Of a stretch of 64,000 bases of DNA, positions 8,823 to 18,452 are shown one piece after another; position 1 is the stretch's first letter, and each line of letters starts with the position of its first letter. This stretch comes from Pseudoalteromonas sp. T1lg23B. GTDB lineage: Bacteria; Pseudomonadota; Gammaproteobacteria; Enterobacterales; Alteromonadaceae. Location of the stretch: positions 186,001 through 250,000 of the forward strand of contig NZ_PQBZ01000002.1 of NCBI RefSeq assembly GCF_002964665.1. Reading direction: 5' to 3'. The translations under genes were made by a program, and so were the position numbers. The notes under the pieces were generated by a model. That model was given only the letters and a program-made list of their open reading frames with translations, searched no databases and was not told the DNA's origin.

Positions 8823-9902
8823 ATGCTCAGTAATTTATTCCAGAAGCAAGCTCCAATGATGATTGGTATTGATATCGGCTCTCACTGTGTCAAGGCTGTG
8901 CTGCTATCAAAATCAGAGGCTGGCTACCGAGTCGAAGCGGCAGCTATTGAGCCAGTTCCAAAAGGAGCGATCTCTGAGCGTGCGATTCAAGATATTGAAG
9001 CGATAGGTCGAGTGATAGGCAAAATTAAAAAGCGTATCCCAAGGTTGACTCAGTTTGCGGCAGTGGCTGTGTCTGGCCAAACCGTAATCACGAAAGTGAT
9101 CTTTATGGATGTGGCATTAACCGATGCTGAATTAGAGTCGCAAATAGCGATTGAAGCTGACAGCTTGATTCCGTACTCACTAGACGAAGTGAGTATTGAT
9201 TTTGAAAAAATTTCTGTGAATGAAGCCGATCCTTCCAAGATGAATGTATTACTCTCAGCCGCACGTACCGAAAGCGTTGAAGCGCGTGTAGGGGCGCTAG
9301 AAGAAGGCGGGTTGCGAGCAAAAGTGGTGGATGTTGAAAACTATGCTTTGAGTCGTTCATTAAGTGTCTTATACGGGCAGCTGCCAGCTGATGCTTTTGA
9401 TAAAACCGTCGCCATCTTTGACATTGGTTCGGTGATCAGTTTGGTGAGTGTGGTACTGTCAGGTAAAACAATTTACACCCGTGACCAAGTGTTTGGTGGA
9501 GAGCAGTACACAAATAGTATCGTTGCTTATTACAACAAATCATTTGATGAAGCTGAGATTGCTAAAACAACGGGCGACCTGCCTCCTAATTATATTTTTG
9601 AAGTGCTAGCTCCGTTTCAAACCGCTTTGTTGCAGCAAGTCAGAAGAGCGGTACAGATGTTTATGACCAGCAGTGGTAAAGATCAGGTGGATTATATCGT
9701 ACTAACGGGTGGCACGGCATTAGTGGAAGGTCTCGATAGATTGTTAATTGAAGAATTAGGCATTCATACTATTGTTGCAGACCCATTTGCCGATATGGAG
9801 ATAGCGCCAAAGGTAGACCGTAATGTGCTGGAGCGACATAAACCACAGTTTGCGGTTGCCACTGGGCTCGCATTGAGGAGTTTTTCTTCATGCCACATAT
9901 AA
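8823..9902 (+). CDS. pilM: Type IV pilus assembly ATPase-like protein PilM
   Basis: This 359-residue actin-like (FtsA-fold) cytoplasmic protein binds the N-terminal tail of PilN and connects the pilus inner-membrane platform to the motor. MIGIDIGSHCVKAVLLSK is the phosphate-1 motif and IVLTGGTALVEGL the adenosine-binding motif. I chose the ATG at 8823, giving MLSNLFQKQ as in the family; a longer in-frame start at 8742 adds an unlikely hydrophobic leader. It is the first gene of pilMNOPQ and overlaps pilN by 13 bases. Confidence 0.95.
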   Translation: MLSNLFQKQAPMMIGIDIGSHCVKAVLLSKSEAGYRVEAAAIEPVPKGAISERAIQDIEAIGRVIGKIKKRIPRLTQFAAVAVSGQTVITKVIFMDVALTDAELESQIAIEADSLIPYSLDEVSIDFEKISVNEADPSKMNVLLSAARTESVEARVGALEEGGLRAKVVDVENYALSRSLSVLYGQLPADAFDKTVAIFDIGSVISLVSVVLSGKTIYTRDQVFGGEQYTNSIVAYYNKSFDEAEIAKTTGDLPPNYIFEVLAPFQTALLQQVRRAVQMFMTSSGKDQVDYIVLTGGTALVEGLDRLLIEELGIHTIVADPFADMEIAPKVDRNVLERHKPQFAVATGLALRSFSSCHI

Positions 9903-10462
9903 ATTTATTACCTTGGCGTGAGCAACGCAGACAAGCATCTCAGAAAAGGTTTCTAACCATCATTGCGGTTAATATTGTTGTGGTGATGTTTATTTTGTAC
10001 TTGATCGGTTCATTTTACGACAGCCTAACTGCGGGGCAGCAAGTGAAAAATAATTACTTGAGTGCAGAAGTGGCCAAATTGGATAGCCGCATTGTAGAGA
10101 TCAACGACTTGAGCCAACAAAAGGAAAACTTGCAACGGCGAATAAACCTGATTGAAGAGCTACAAAGTAATCGTAATTTGGGGACGCAGATTATTGACGA
10201 AGTAGTGCGTGTTGTTCCTGCAGGGGTTTACTTAACAAGCTTAGAGCGCAAAGAAAACTTGATTAAAGTGGTTGGGCGAAGTGAATCAAATAATCGCCTG
10301 TCACAAATGTTACGTGGCGTTGAAAGCTCCTATTTACTTGAGCGACCAACCATTCAGGGCATTGTCACTGGTGAACAAAACTCTCGCTTATTGAGCGACT
10401 TTACTATGCATTTTTACGTAAAGCCGTTTCGTGAGATAGACACCAACGCACGTGTCCAGTAA
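9890..10462 (+). CDS. pilN: Type IV pilus inner-membrane protein PilN
   Basis: This 190-residue bitopic protein starts MPHINLLPWREQRR; the INLLPWRE tail is the conserved PilM-binding segment. A transmembrane helix at about residues 22-44 is followed by a periplasmic coiled coil and a ferredoxin-like domain. It forms a heterodimer with PilO and helps align the PilQ secretin with the motor. The start overlaps the end of pilM. Confidence 0.95.
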   Translation: MPHINLLPWREQRRQASQKRFLTIIAVNIVVVMFILYLIGSFYDSLTAGQQVKNNYLSAEVAKLDSRIVEINDLSQQKENLQRRINLIEELQSNRNLGTQIIDEVVRVVPAGVYLTSLERKENLIKVVGRSESNNRLSQMLRGVESSYLLERPTIQGIVTGEQNSRLLSDFTMHFYVKPFREIDTNARVQ

Positions 10463-10485
10463 TTCGTTACCAGTGAGACTATATA

Positions 10486-11090
10486 GTGAACTTTGATTTA
10501 AAATCATTACAAAACATAGACTGGAATGAGATCGAACTTGATAACATTGGTGAGGGCCGTTTGTTGTTAAGTTGATGTGTTGTGTGCTGGTGGTCGTGAT
10601 CACCTTTGCAGTGGGTTATAGCCTATTAGTCTCAACATCAATTAATCGCTATGAACACGCGGTAAAACAAGAAGCTCAGTTGCGCAACAGCTATAGAATT
10701 AAATATGCTCGTGCCAACAACCTTGATTTATATCGCCAACAGATGAAAGACATGGAAGCGCAGTTTGCACAGCTATTGCGTCAGTTACCTTCGTCAAATG
10801 AAACGCCGGGGTTGTTAGATGATTTAACCTATGTTGGCACATCTAGTGGATTAACATTCTTAAAGATTGGCTGGTTGTCGGAAAACAAAAAAGAGTTTTA
10901 CACAGAGTTGCCAATAAAACTCGAAGTAATAGGTACTTACCATGAGTTTGGTGAATTTGTGAGTAAGGTGGCACAGCTGCCACGTATTGTTAGTTTACAT
11001 GACTTTAGAATCGAAAATGCGGGCAACAATAATTTGATATTTAGTGTTGTTGCTAAGACTTATCGTTATGGGCAGGGTGACCAGCCATGA
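10486..11090 (+). CDS. pilO: Type IV pilus protein PilO, interrupted by a one-base deletion
   Basis: PilO is the inner-membrane partner of PilN. Reading from GTG 10486 gives NFDLKSLQNIDWNEIELDNI, a clear PilO N-terminus, then reaches a premature TGA. From about 10555 the remaining protein (MCCVLVVVITFAVGY onwards, including the membrane helix, coiled coil and C-terminal domain) continues in the +1 frame. Adding one T between 10554 and 10555 turns GAGGGCCG into GAGTGGCCG and restores the expected NIGEWP junction. The open part alone would start near 10572. Flanking genes are intact and the same kind of deletion occurs in rplI, so sequence error is likely; a real mutation would abolish pili. 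Confidence 0.85.
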
Positions 11091-11629
11091 TGAAGGACGG
11101 TATTTGGCCAGTTGTCATATTATTACTGTTGGCAGGCTGTAATGATGATACGGCCGAGCAAAAAGAGTTTATCGACCAGATTCAGGCGAGTGCAACGCCA
11201 CAAGTTGAGCCTGTACCGCATATGCGGGATTTTACTCACTTTGCGTATACTGCACACAATTTGCGAAGCCCATTTGTGGCACCGGAACCTGAAGTAATTG
11301 AAAGCAAAATGATTCAAGTTCAAAACTGTTTACATCCGGACCCTGACAGAGCAAGGGATCCGTTAGAAAAGTACCCCATAGACACTTTGTCAATGAAAGG
11401 TACAATAGCAACTAAGAATGTCACATGGGCGTTGATCAAGGCTTCAGATCAAGGGTTATATAAAGTTAAACGTGGTCAGTACATGGGGCTGTACCACGGA
11501 GAGGTGATAAATGTGCAGCCGGGATTTATAGAGTTGTTAGAACTTATCCCCGATGGTAGCGGTTGCTGGAAAGAACGTTTGTCGCGGGTAGAAATCCGTG
11601 AAGTACAAGAGAGCGACGCGAGTGAATAA
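11087..11629 (+). CDS. pilP: Type IV pilus lipoprotein PilP
   Basis: This 180-residue protein has a short lipoprotein signal ending in LLAGC (Cys at about residue 18). PilP is anchored to the inner membrane and its C-terminal beta-domain contacts the N0 domain of PilQ, linking PilNO to the secretin. The C-terminal part, with LSMKGTIATKNVTWALIKA and GLYHGEVINV, matches that domain. The ATG overlaps the pilO TGA by three bases. Confidence 0.94.
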   Translation: MMKDGIWPVVILLLLAGCNDDTAEQKEFIDQIQASATPQVEPVPHMRDFTHFAYTAHNLRSPFVAPEPEVIESKMIQVQNCLHPDPDRARDPLEKYPIDTLSMKGTIATKNVTWALIKASDQGLYKVKRGQYMGLYHGEVINVQPGFIELLELIPDGSGCWKERLSRVEIREVQESDASE

Positions 11630-11648
11630 CAACAAAGGTAGTGTGAAT

Positions 11649-13682
11649 ATGACCCTTCAAGGGAATAAATTGAGCATTAAAGGCGTCTTTTTAAGCTTTT
11701 TACTTATGATGACAGGCTGGAGCTATGCACTTCCTATGCTCTACGATGTTCGCTATAACCCAATACCAGATGGCGAAACACAACTAGAGCTGGTGTTTGA
11801 TGAGCAGCTGGCAATAGAACCTCAAGTTCAGGCTTTAACAGAACCTGCGCGACTAGAGCTATTCTTCCCCGGTGTTGAGTTTGAAGAAAGCCTCAAGTCA
11901 CTGGAAGTCAACAAAGCGGGTATTACCGTTATCGAGAGTGCCTTAAACGATGAGGGGCTCACGGTGACCGTGAATATGGAGCGATTGAAGCTTTATAAAA
12001 CGTCCGTTAAGAATAATATCACTTACCTACTGGTATCAGACAACCCGATTGCGTCTGAAGATGACATGGTAGCCAATGCAAACAAAAATCAGATCCAATC
12101 TATAGACTTTAGACGTGGTGAGAAGGGGGAAGCTAAAGTATTGGCATTTTTAGACAACCCGCAGGCAGCCATTGATGTGCAAGAACGCGGGGGTAAAATT
12201 TATGCTGACTTCCATCATATCGAGATTCCTGATGATCTCCTTTACGAACTGGATGTATTGGATTTTGGTACGGTTGTCAGTCGAGTTGAAACCTTCAGAG
12301 AAAGCAACAAAAGCCGTTTGGTTGTTGAACCAAATGGTGCTTTTAAGTACACCTATCAGCAGTTAGGCAATATTTTTACTCTAACCGTGGAAAAAGATAC
12401 GGAAGAGCGTAGTTTCGGCTTAAGTAAAAACTATCAAGGCCAACCTATCACGCTGAACTTTCAAGATATACCTGTGCGCTCAGTGTTACAGATTATTGCT
12501 GATACAAATAATTTTAACCTAGTGACCAGTGACTCTGTGGCCGGCAATATCACCTTGCGCTTGGATGGTGTTCCTTGGGATCAGGCTCTGGACGTGGTAT
12601 TAAGAATCAAAGGCTTGGATAAGCGAATGGATGGCTCTATTCTTATGGTTGCGCCATCAGAGGAGTTGGCAGCTCGCGAAGCGAAAGAGTTACAAGCGCG
12701 TAAGCAAGTCGAAGATTTAGAGCCTCTATATAGTGAATATATTCAACTAAACTATGCTAAAGCTGAAGAATTTGCAGATTTATTGAAGACTGACATCAAT
12801 AGTATTGTGAGCGAACGAGGCAGCGTATCTGTAGATAAGCGCACCAATACTTTGTTGATTAAAGACAGCGCACGCAGTATAGAAAGTATTCGTCGCATGG
12901 TTGAAACACTGGATGTGCCAGTGAAGCAGGTACGAATAGAATCTCGCATGGTTACTGTCAAAGACAACGTACAGGAAGACTTAGGCGTACGCTGGGGATT
13001 TAGCGATCAGCAGGACACCGATGCCATTTCTGGTAATTTGACCGGTGCTGAGCAACTTTCAAATGGTCAGATCCCAGACTTGGCAAATCGTCTAAACGTA
13101 AACCTACCTGTAGCGGGTACGTCCGCGGGCACCATCGGAATGCATATTGCTAAACTTGCAGATGGCACCTTGATTGATCTCGAGCTGTCAGCTTTAGAGC
13201 AAGAAAATAAAGGGGAAATCATTGCCACGCCAAGTATTACTACGGCGAACCAGAAAAAAGCACGTATTGAACAAGGTACAGAGATCCCCTATGTGGAGGC
13301 GGCATCCAGCGGAGCAACTTCAGTAAGCTTTAAAAAAGCTGTGTTGAGTTTGGAAGTGACCCCACAAATAACACCAGATAATAAAATTATTCTAGACTTA
13401 GTGATCACTCAAGACACTCGGGGTGATAATGTACAGACACCAAATGGTCCAGCTGTTGCCATCAACACCCAGCAAATTCAAACACAGGTGCTGGTCGATA
13501 ATGGCCAAACGGTGGTGCTAGGTGGAATTTATCAACAAGAAATTACCAGTGCGGTAAGCAAAATCCCATTATTGGGTGATATTCCTTACTTGGGTGCAAT
13601 GTTTAGAAATACACGTGAAATAAACGAGAAAAAAGAATTACTGATTTTTGTGACCCCAAAAATAATGCTGGACAATCAGTAA
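11649..13682 (+). CDS. pilQ: Type IV pilus secretin PilQ
   Basis: This outer-membrane secretin of about 677 residues forms the gated pore for the pilus. A signal peptide ends near GWSYA. Periplasmic AMIN-type domains follow, then a secretin/TonB short N-terminal domain (ITLNFQDIPVRSVLQIIADT), an N1-type domain and the C-terminal secretin core with LSLEVTPQITPDNKIILDL and TVVLGGIYQQE. I chose ATG 11649, which has an AAGGT ribosome site 9 bases upstream; GTG 11622, overlapping pilP, is possible. Confidence 0.95.
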   Translation: MTLQGNKLSIKGVFLSFLLMMTGWSYALPMLYDVRYNPIPDGETQLELVFDEQLAIEPQVQALTEPARLELFFPGVEFEESLKSLEVNKAGITVIESALNDEGLTVTVNMERLKLYKTSVKNNITYLLVSDNPIASEDDMVANANKNQIQSIDFRRGEKGEAKVLAFLDNPQAAIDVQERGGKIYADFHHIEIPDDLLYELDVLDFGTVVSRVETFRESNKSRLVVEPNGAFKYTYQQLGNIFTLTVEKDTEERSFGLSKNYQGQPITLNFQDIPVRSVLQIIADTNNFNLVTSDSVAGNITLRLDGVPWDQALDVVLRIKGLDKRMDGSILMVAPSEELAAREAKELQARKQVEDLEPLYSEYIQLNYAKAEEFADLLKTDINSIVSERGSVSVDKRTNTLLIKDSARSIESIRRMVETLDVPVKQVRIESRMVTVKDNVQEDLGVRWGFSDQQDTDAISGNLTGAEQLSNGQIPDLANRLNVNLPVAGTSAGTIGMHIAKLADGTLIDLELSALEQENKGEIIATPSITTANQKKARIEQGTEIPYVEAASSGATSVSFKKAVLSLEVTPQITPDNKIILDLVITQDTRGDNVQTPNGPAVAINTQQIQTQVLVDNGQTVVLGGIYQQEITSAVSKIPLLGDIPYLGAMFRNTREINEKKELLIFVTPKIMLDNQ

Positions 13683-13767
13683 TTGCTACATAGTTGAACG
13701 AATTTACGTACTGTAGTTGCTTTTTATACTATTTGACTTGAAATCGTTCGTGGATTACTGAGATAAT

Positions 13768-13809
13768 CCCCTCCTTAATTTTGGGGCCAGGTCGTTAGGC
13801 GGGGTTTTA
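13768..13809 (+). terminator. Possible terminator after pilQ
   Basis: CCCCTCC (13768-13774) can pair with GGCGGGG (13798-13804), with one mismatch, followed by TTTTATTT. An inner CCCC/GGGG pairing at 13768-13785 is an alternative fold, so this could also be an attenuator ahead of aroK. Confidence 0.45.
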
Positions 13810-13844
13810 TTTCAAATTTTAGAGTTCGTTAGTACTAAAAAGAT

Positions 13845-14363
13845 ATGGCTGAGAAACGTAATATATTTCTAGTAGGCCCGATGGGGGCTGGTAAGAGCAC
13901 AATTGGTCGTCACCTTGCTGATCAATTACACCTTGAATTTTTCGACTCGGATCAAGAAATTGAACGCCGTACTGGGGCAGATATTGCCTGGGTGTTCGAT
14001 CTTGAAGGCGAAGAAGGTTTCCGAGTACGTGAAGAAAGCGTAATTTCAGATCTGACAGAAATGCAAGGTATAGTTTTAGCTACCGGTGGCGGATCTGTGG
14101 TAAGCAAAGAGGTGCGTAACAAGTTATCGGCACGCGGCATTGTTGTTTACTTAGAAACACCGATTGAAAAGCAGGTTGCTCGTACACAACGTGACAAACG
14201 TCGTCCTCTGCTGCAAACAGAAGAGGCGCCGCGCGATGTACTAGAGCGTTTAGCAGAGGAGCGTGAACCTCTGTACAAAGAAGTAGCAGACTTTGTAGTA
14301 CGCACCGATGAGCAAAGTGCAAAGGTTGTTGCTAATCAAATCATAGAAAAGCTAGATTTTTAA
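13845..14363 (+). CDS. aroK: Shikimate kinase I
   Basis: This 172-residue P-loop kinase phosphorylates shikimate at O3 in chorismate synthesis. The Walker A motif GPMGAGKST occupies residues 11-19. [19 protein letters not shown] is the shikimate-binding segment, ATGGGSV follows, and RDKRRPLL lies in the lid. Its position between pilQ and aroB is conserved in gammaproteobacteria. Confidence 0.96.
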   Translation: MAEKRNIFLVGPMGAGKSTIGRHLADQLHLEFFDSDQEIERRTGADIAWVFDLEGEEGFRVREESVISDLTEMQGIVLATGGGSVVSKEVRNKLSARGIVVYLETPIEKQVARTQRDKRRPLLQTEEAPRDVLERLAEEREPLYKEVADFVVRTDEQSAKVVANQIIEKLDF

Positions 14364-14387
14364 TTTTTGATAGCCTAGGAGGGATAG

Positions 14388-15458
14388 ATGCTTGAGTTGA
14401 AGGTTGATTTAAACGAGCGAAGCTATCCTATCTACATAGGCCAAAATTTACTAGCTGATGCTGGGCGGCTGACCAAATATATTGGCCAATGCCGTCCTGT
14501 CATCATCACCAACCACACCGTAGCACCATTATATCTAGATGGTCTTTTAAGTGCGCTTGATGGTTACGAACCATTACATTTCATTTTACCTGACGGTGAG
14601 CAATACAAAACGCTAAGTTCGTTTGAGCAAGTCAATGCCTTCTTATTGCAGAATAACTGTGGTCGTGATACCTGTTTAATTGCGCTTGGTGGTGGTGTTA
14701 TTGGTGATTTAACGGGCTTCGTTGCCGCTTGTTATCAACGTGGTGTGCCGTTTATTCAGATACCGACAACCCTATTGTCCCAAGTGGATTCTTCGGTGGG
14801 TGGAAAAACCGCTGTCAATCATCCTCTGGGCAAGAATATGATAGGGGCTTTTTATCAACCAAAAGCGGTATTCATTGATACTGATAGTTTGGCGACCCTT
14901 CCAGCTAGAGAGTTTGCAGCAGGAATGGCTGAGGTTATCAAGTATGGCCTTATTTATGATGCTCAGTTCTTAACCTTGTTGGAAGAGAAACACGACGAAT
15001 TATCGAGCTTGCAGCAAGATGTATTGATGCAAGTGATATATCGTTGTTGCCAAATAAAGGCGCTGATTGTGGCACAGGATGAAACGGAAGCAGGACAGCG
15101 AGCGTTGTTAAATCTGGGCCATACATTTGGTCATGCCATCGAGGCGCAAATGGGGTATGGCAATTGGTTGCATGGAGAAGCCGTCGCTGCAGGTATGATG
15201 CTTGCGGTTAAACTGGCTGCGTTACGAGAAGCTTTAACTGGCGCGGAAGTTGCTAGGATTGAAGCATTGATAGCCAGTTATCAGTTACCTACAGAGGTGC
15301 CCACGGATATGACAGCTCAACAGTTTCTAGCGCACATGCGTAAAGATAAAAAGAATAAGCAAGGGCGGATTCGTTTTATCGTACCAACGGCTTTGGGTAC
15401 ATGTGCCTTAGTGGATGATGTGTCTGATGACACGGTGAGTTTGCTAATAGGCCGCTGA
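14388..15458 (+). CDS. aroB: 3-dehydroquinate synthase
   Basis: This 356-residue NAD- and metal-dependent enzyme converts DAHP to 3-dehydroquinate, the second step of the shikimate pathway. The motif GGGVIGDLTGFVAACYQRG and the segment QVDSSVGGKTAVNHPLGKN are diagnostic. The metal-ligand histidines lie in NLGHTFGHAIE and WLHGEAVAAGM. A GGAGGG ribosome site lies upstream, and the stop overlaps the damX start by one base. Confidence 0.96.
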   Translation: MLELKVDLNERSYPIYIGQNLLADAGRLTKYIGQCRPVIITNHTVAPLYLDGLLSALDGYEPLHFILPDGEQYKTLSSFEQVNAFLLQNNCGRDTCLIALGGGVIGDLTGFVAACYQRGVPFIQIPTTLLSQVDSSVGGKTAVNHPLGKNMIGAFYQPKAVFIDTDSLATLPAREFAAGMAEVIKYGLIYDAQFLTLLEEKHDELSSLQQDVLMQVIYRCCQIKALIVAQDETEAGQRALLNLGHTFGHAIEAQMGYGNWLHGEAVAAGMMLAVKLAALREALTGAEVARIEALIASYQLPTEVPTDMTAQQFLAHMRKDKKNKQGRIRFIVPTALGTCALVDDVSDDTVSLLIGR

Positions 15459-16903
15459 TGCAGTCGCAAATTTTACCTAGTCGATCTGCTTTAGTGGATC
15501 GTATTGCTTTGCAGTTTGAATATGGGCAGAACCTTATCTGCTTGGTCGGGCCTTCTGGCTTAGGCAAAAGTTATATTGCAGAGTCTTTTATTACCGATAA
15601 ATACCCCGAATTTAATAAAGCTTTTATTCAGCTATCAGCCTCAACCAAAGATGTGGACTTGATGACTGAGCTACTACAACATAGCTTTCGTGGGCCTTTG
15701 GTTGATCACAACCTAACTTTAAGTCAGAACTTTTTTAATTTATATCGGCAAAACCCTTGTGGTCCCTGTCTATGGGTACTTGATGGGGCAAGGCATTTGT
15801 CAGAAGAAATGGCAGCGGAACTTGCTTTGCTCGCGAAAAAGTCGCCAACAACCCTGTATATTTTAGTCACCGCACAAGCGCCAAACATGCTGCCTAACGC
15901 ACTGGATATTCATCTAGAACCATTATCTTCGATGGAATCGGTCAAGCTGATGAGCATGTTTTTCAAGCAGCTACCTATGCGAGAAGATCCAATATTTCAA
16001 ACGTTTTTGAAAGCATGTCAAGGTAATCCCGCGCTGTTGCTACAATGGAAAAATGAACAGCAAGTGGAGTTAAGACCTCAAAAGAACAAATCAATAAAAA
16101 CCTCTTGGCATCTTGCATTGTTTAGCGTGCTATTAGCTTTATTAATGGTCGCGTTTATATATCAAAAAGAGTTAGTGGCACTCCTTCCCGAAACGCAGCA
16201 AAACAATGACGTTGACACGGTGCTGCCAACGGCGGCAGCAATATCAACAGAAGCGCAGCAAAAGAGCAGTGTCGGCGCAGAGATATCATCGGCCCTTCAA
16301 ACTCAGAACAAGGAACACACAAGTGCTCACATCGCCCCTGAGCCGATGACAGAGCAACCTAATACAGCTCTTAAAGAGAAGATGCAAAGTCAGCAGGACA
16401 TTCAGGCGATAGTGTCAGCGCTCGATGTTGAATTACCACAAGTTGCAACCGACTCTTTAAAAGTGGACGACAGTGCTAGGCTAAATGAACTGGTAACATC
16501 GCCACAACCTGAGGAACATTCAATAAAAGCTGACACAAAAGTCGACATCGCAGCAGATGAAGAAGCTCCTAAAGTGAGTGTGCAACCTAAGGCTGTGCAG
16601 CTACGAGACGACAGTGAGTGGTTTTTGACGAGAAATGATAATGAATGGGTTGTTCAGCTTTTGGCTGTAAAAGATGCGCAGGTGGCCATCGAGTTTATCG
16701 CCTTACACAAGCTAACCGATGTGAAGGTCTATCAAATGATGCGAGCCAACAGTCCCTGGTGGGTAGCTGTATTGGGTCCGTATGCGTCGTTGGAAGAGGC
16801 TAAGGTGATTAAATCGGCTCTTCCTGAGGAAGTCTTGAGCGGTCAGCCATTTTTCAAAAAAGTGGATAAAATAAAACAGGAAATTAACCAGTCCACTCGG
16901 TAA
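15458..16903 (+). CDS. damX: DamX-like cell-division protein with SPOR domain
   Basis: This 481-residue protein has an N-terminal AAA-type ATPase region with Walker A GPSGLGKS at residues 31-38. One transmembrane helix follows near residues 218-236, then an Ala/Gln/Glu-rich periplasmic linker and a C-terminal SPOR domain from about residue 394 that binds denuded septal glycan. E. coli DamX acts at the division septum. The order aroK-aroB-damX-dam is the conserved context. No catalytic role for the ATPase region is established from sequence. Confidence 0.9.
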   Translation: MQSQILPSRSALVDRIALQFEYGQNLICLVGPSGLGKSYIAESFITDKYPEFNKAFIQLSASTKDVDLMTELLQHSFRGPLVDHNLTLSQNFFNLYRQNPCGPCLWVLDGARHLSEEMAAELALLAKKSPTTLYILVTAQAPNMLPNALDIHLEPLSSMESVKLMSMFFKQLPMREDPIFQTFLKACQGNPALLLQWKNEQQVELRPQKNKSIKTSWHLALFSVLLALLMVAFIYQKELVALLPETQQNNDVDTVLPTAAAISTEAQQKSSVGAEISSALQTQNKEHTSAHIAPEPMTEQPNTALKEKMQSQQDIQAIVSALDVELPQVATDSLKVDDSARLNELVTSPQPEEHSIKADTKVDIAADEEAPKVSVQPKAVQLRDDSEWFLTRNDNEWVVQLLAVKDAQVAIEFIALHKLTDVKVYQMMRANSPWWVAVLGPYASLEEAKVIKSALPEEVLSGQPFFKKVDKIKQEINQSTR

Positions 16904-16955
16904 TTATCGACTTTTAGTGTAAGATCGCCCCACAATTTTTATAAATAGAATCAGC

Positions 16956-17795
16956 ATGCAGCAAAAGACTCGGGCCTTCCTTAAATGGGCAGGTGGTAAA
17001 TACAGTTTGGTTGAAGATATTGCTCGACGATTGAAAGTCGCAAGTCAAGATGCCGATACGTTAGTCGAGCCGTTTGTTGGAGCTGGATCGGTATTTCTAA
17101 ACACAGATTTTAAGCATTATTATTTAAATGACATTAATGCTGACCTAATTAACTTATACAACGAGCTTAAGCGTCAGCCGGAAGAGTTTGTTAGTGATGC
17201 TAAAAAGCTGTTTGTTGAGCTCAATAATCACCCTGACGCATACTATGCGTATCGCTTGCAGTTTAACGAAAGTATTGATATTTACGAGCGAGCGGTACTA
17301 TTTTTATACATGAATCGTCACGGCTACAATGGTCTTTGTCGTTATAATTTAAAAGGTATTTTTAACGTACCCTTTGGTAAATATAAACGTCCTTATTTTC
17401 CAGAAAAAGAGCTATATGCATTTGCTAACAAAGCACAGCGAGCGACCTTCACTTGCCAAAGTTATGCAGATGTTTTCAGGAAACTGCCAAGCAATGCAGT
17501 GGTATACTGTGATCCACCGTATGTGCCTCTAAGTAAGACTGCTTCGTTTACCTCGTACGCAAAAGGTGGGTTTGATTTAGATGATCAAGCTAACTTAGCG
17601 AACCTTGCTGAGCAAACGGCCTTTTCACATAAAACGCCAGTGTTGATATCAAATCATGACACCGTTTGGACGAGAAAAATATACAGTCAAGCTCAGTTAG
17701 ATGTTATTCAGGTGAAACGGACTATCAGCCCAAAAGGTGCAGGCAGAAACAAAGTGAATGAGTTAATGGCGATGTACAATACGTCTAAACGTTAA
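16956..17795 (+). CDS. dam: DNA adenine methylase (GATC)
   Basis: This 279-residue N6-adenine methyltransferase of the Dam (alpha) class begins its core with the AdoMet-binding motif FLKWAGGKYSL and carries the catalytic DPPY at about residues 186-189 within YCDPPYVPLS. FVGAGSVFLN is motif I. It methylates GATC, guiding mismatch repair and replication timing. Synteny after damX and before rpe is conserved. Confidence 0.96.
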   Translation: MQQKTRAFLKWAGGKYSLVEDIARRLKVASQDADTLVEPFVGAGSVFLNTDFKHYYLNDINADLINLYNELKRQPEEFVSDAKKLFVELNNHPDAYYAYRLQFNESIDIYERAVLFLYMNRHGYNGLCRYNLKGIFNVPFGKYKRPYFPEKELYAFANKAQRATFTCQSYADVFRKLPSNAVVYCDPPYVPLSKTASFTSYAKGGFDLDDQANLANLAEQTAFSHKTPVLISNHDTVWTRKIYSQAQLDVIQVKRTISPKGAGRNKVNELMAMYNTSKR

Positions 17796-17971
17796 GAAGC
17801 GATATAGTTAACCATAACGCTTAGTACAATAACAAACGTCGTGACTAAGATAATCCCAACGATGAGGTAAGGTAGGGCTTTAGGTTTTTCAAAATCTTCA
17901 TGATACTTTTTGTCGCTTTGCACGCCAAATAACGCCGCGAGCACACTTTGTACCACTCTAAGAAAATTCAT
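17792..17971 (-). CDS. DUF2970-like small membrane protein
   Basis: This is a 59-residue protein starting MNFLRVVQSVLAALFGVQSD, then a short charged stretch and one C-terminal transmembrane helix (about residues 33-55). The pattern VVQSVLAALFGVQS before a single helix is what DUF2970 proteins show. No function is known for that family. Its stop overlaps the dam stop convergently by three bases. It probably shares a transcript with the secreted protein gene upstream (17977-18267), five bases away. Confidence 0.72.
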   Translation of the reverse strand: MNFLRVVQSVLAALFGVQSDKKYHEDFEKPKALPYLIVGIILVTTFVIVLSVMVNYIAS

Positions 17972-17976
17972 CTAGG

Positions 17977-18267
17977 TTATAGATTAGGCGCTAAACGGCC
18001 ATCACTCTTTCGATCTGAGCCAAGTAGCAGTTCGAGTAAATCTAAATAATGAAACTGTGCGCTACCGCTTTCGCCTCTAAACCAAGAATACCAGTTTACC
18101 TCAGACTCCTGTCTGCAGTATCTAGAATCACTGTTTTGTGAGGTTTCACATGTGCAATTATCATATTTGGTTAATGCAGTCGTGTCTTCGTCTTGGGATA
18201 ATACACCCACAGACATAACCACAATTGCACCAAGCACAAGCATCCGTGTTTTAAGCTGACCCAACAT
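17977..18267 (-). CDS. Small secreted hypothetical protein
   Basis: I do not recognise this 96-residue protein. It begins with a cleavable-looking signal (MLGQLKTRMLVLGAIVVMSV) and then has a Cys-containing stretch, CTCETSQNSDSRYC, that could form disulfides in the periplasm. I chose the start at 18267 because GGTGGAG lies just upstream; a longer frame to 18306 lacks one. It precedes the DUF2970 gene on the same strand. Confidence 0.55.
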   Translation of the reverse strand: MLGQLKTRMLVLGAIVVMSVGVLSQDEDTTALTKYDNCTCETSQNSDSRYCRQESEVNWYSWFRGESGSAQFHYLDLLELLLGSDRKSDGRLAPNL

Positions 18268-18452
18268 AATATTACTCCACCTAACGGTTATCATTAGATA
18301 GTACACAATAATTGTTCACTAAACAAACGAAAAGTGGCCAGACTTGGGACTTTGGGCGGAACAACCGTTCATTACGTAGACTTTAATGCTGTGTCGAACT
18401 TGCAAAATAAGGTAAAGTAGGCTTGATAACACCGAGGAACAAGGGCTTTATT

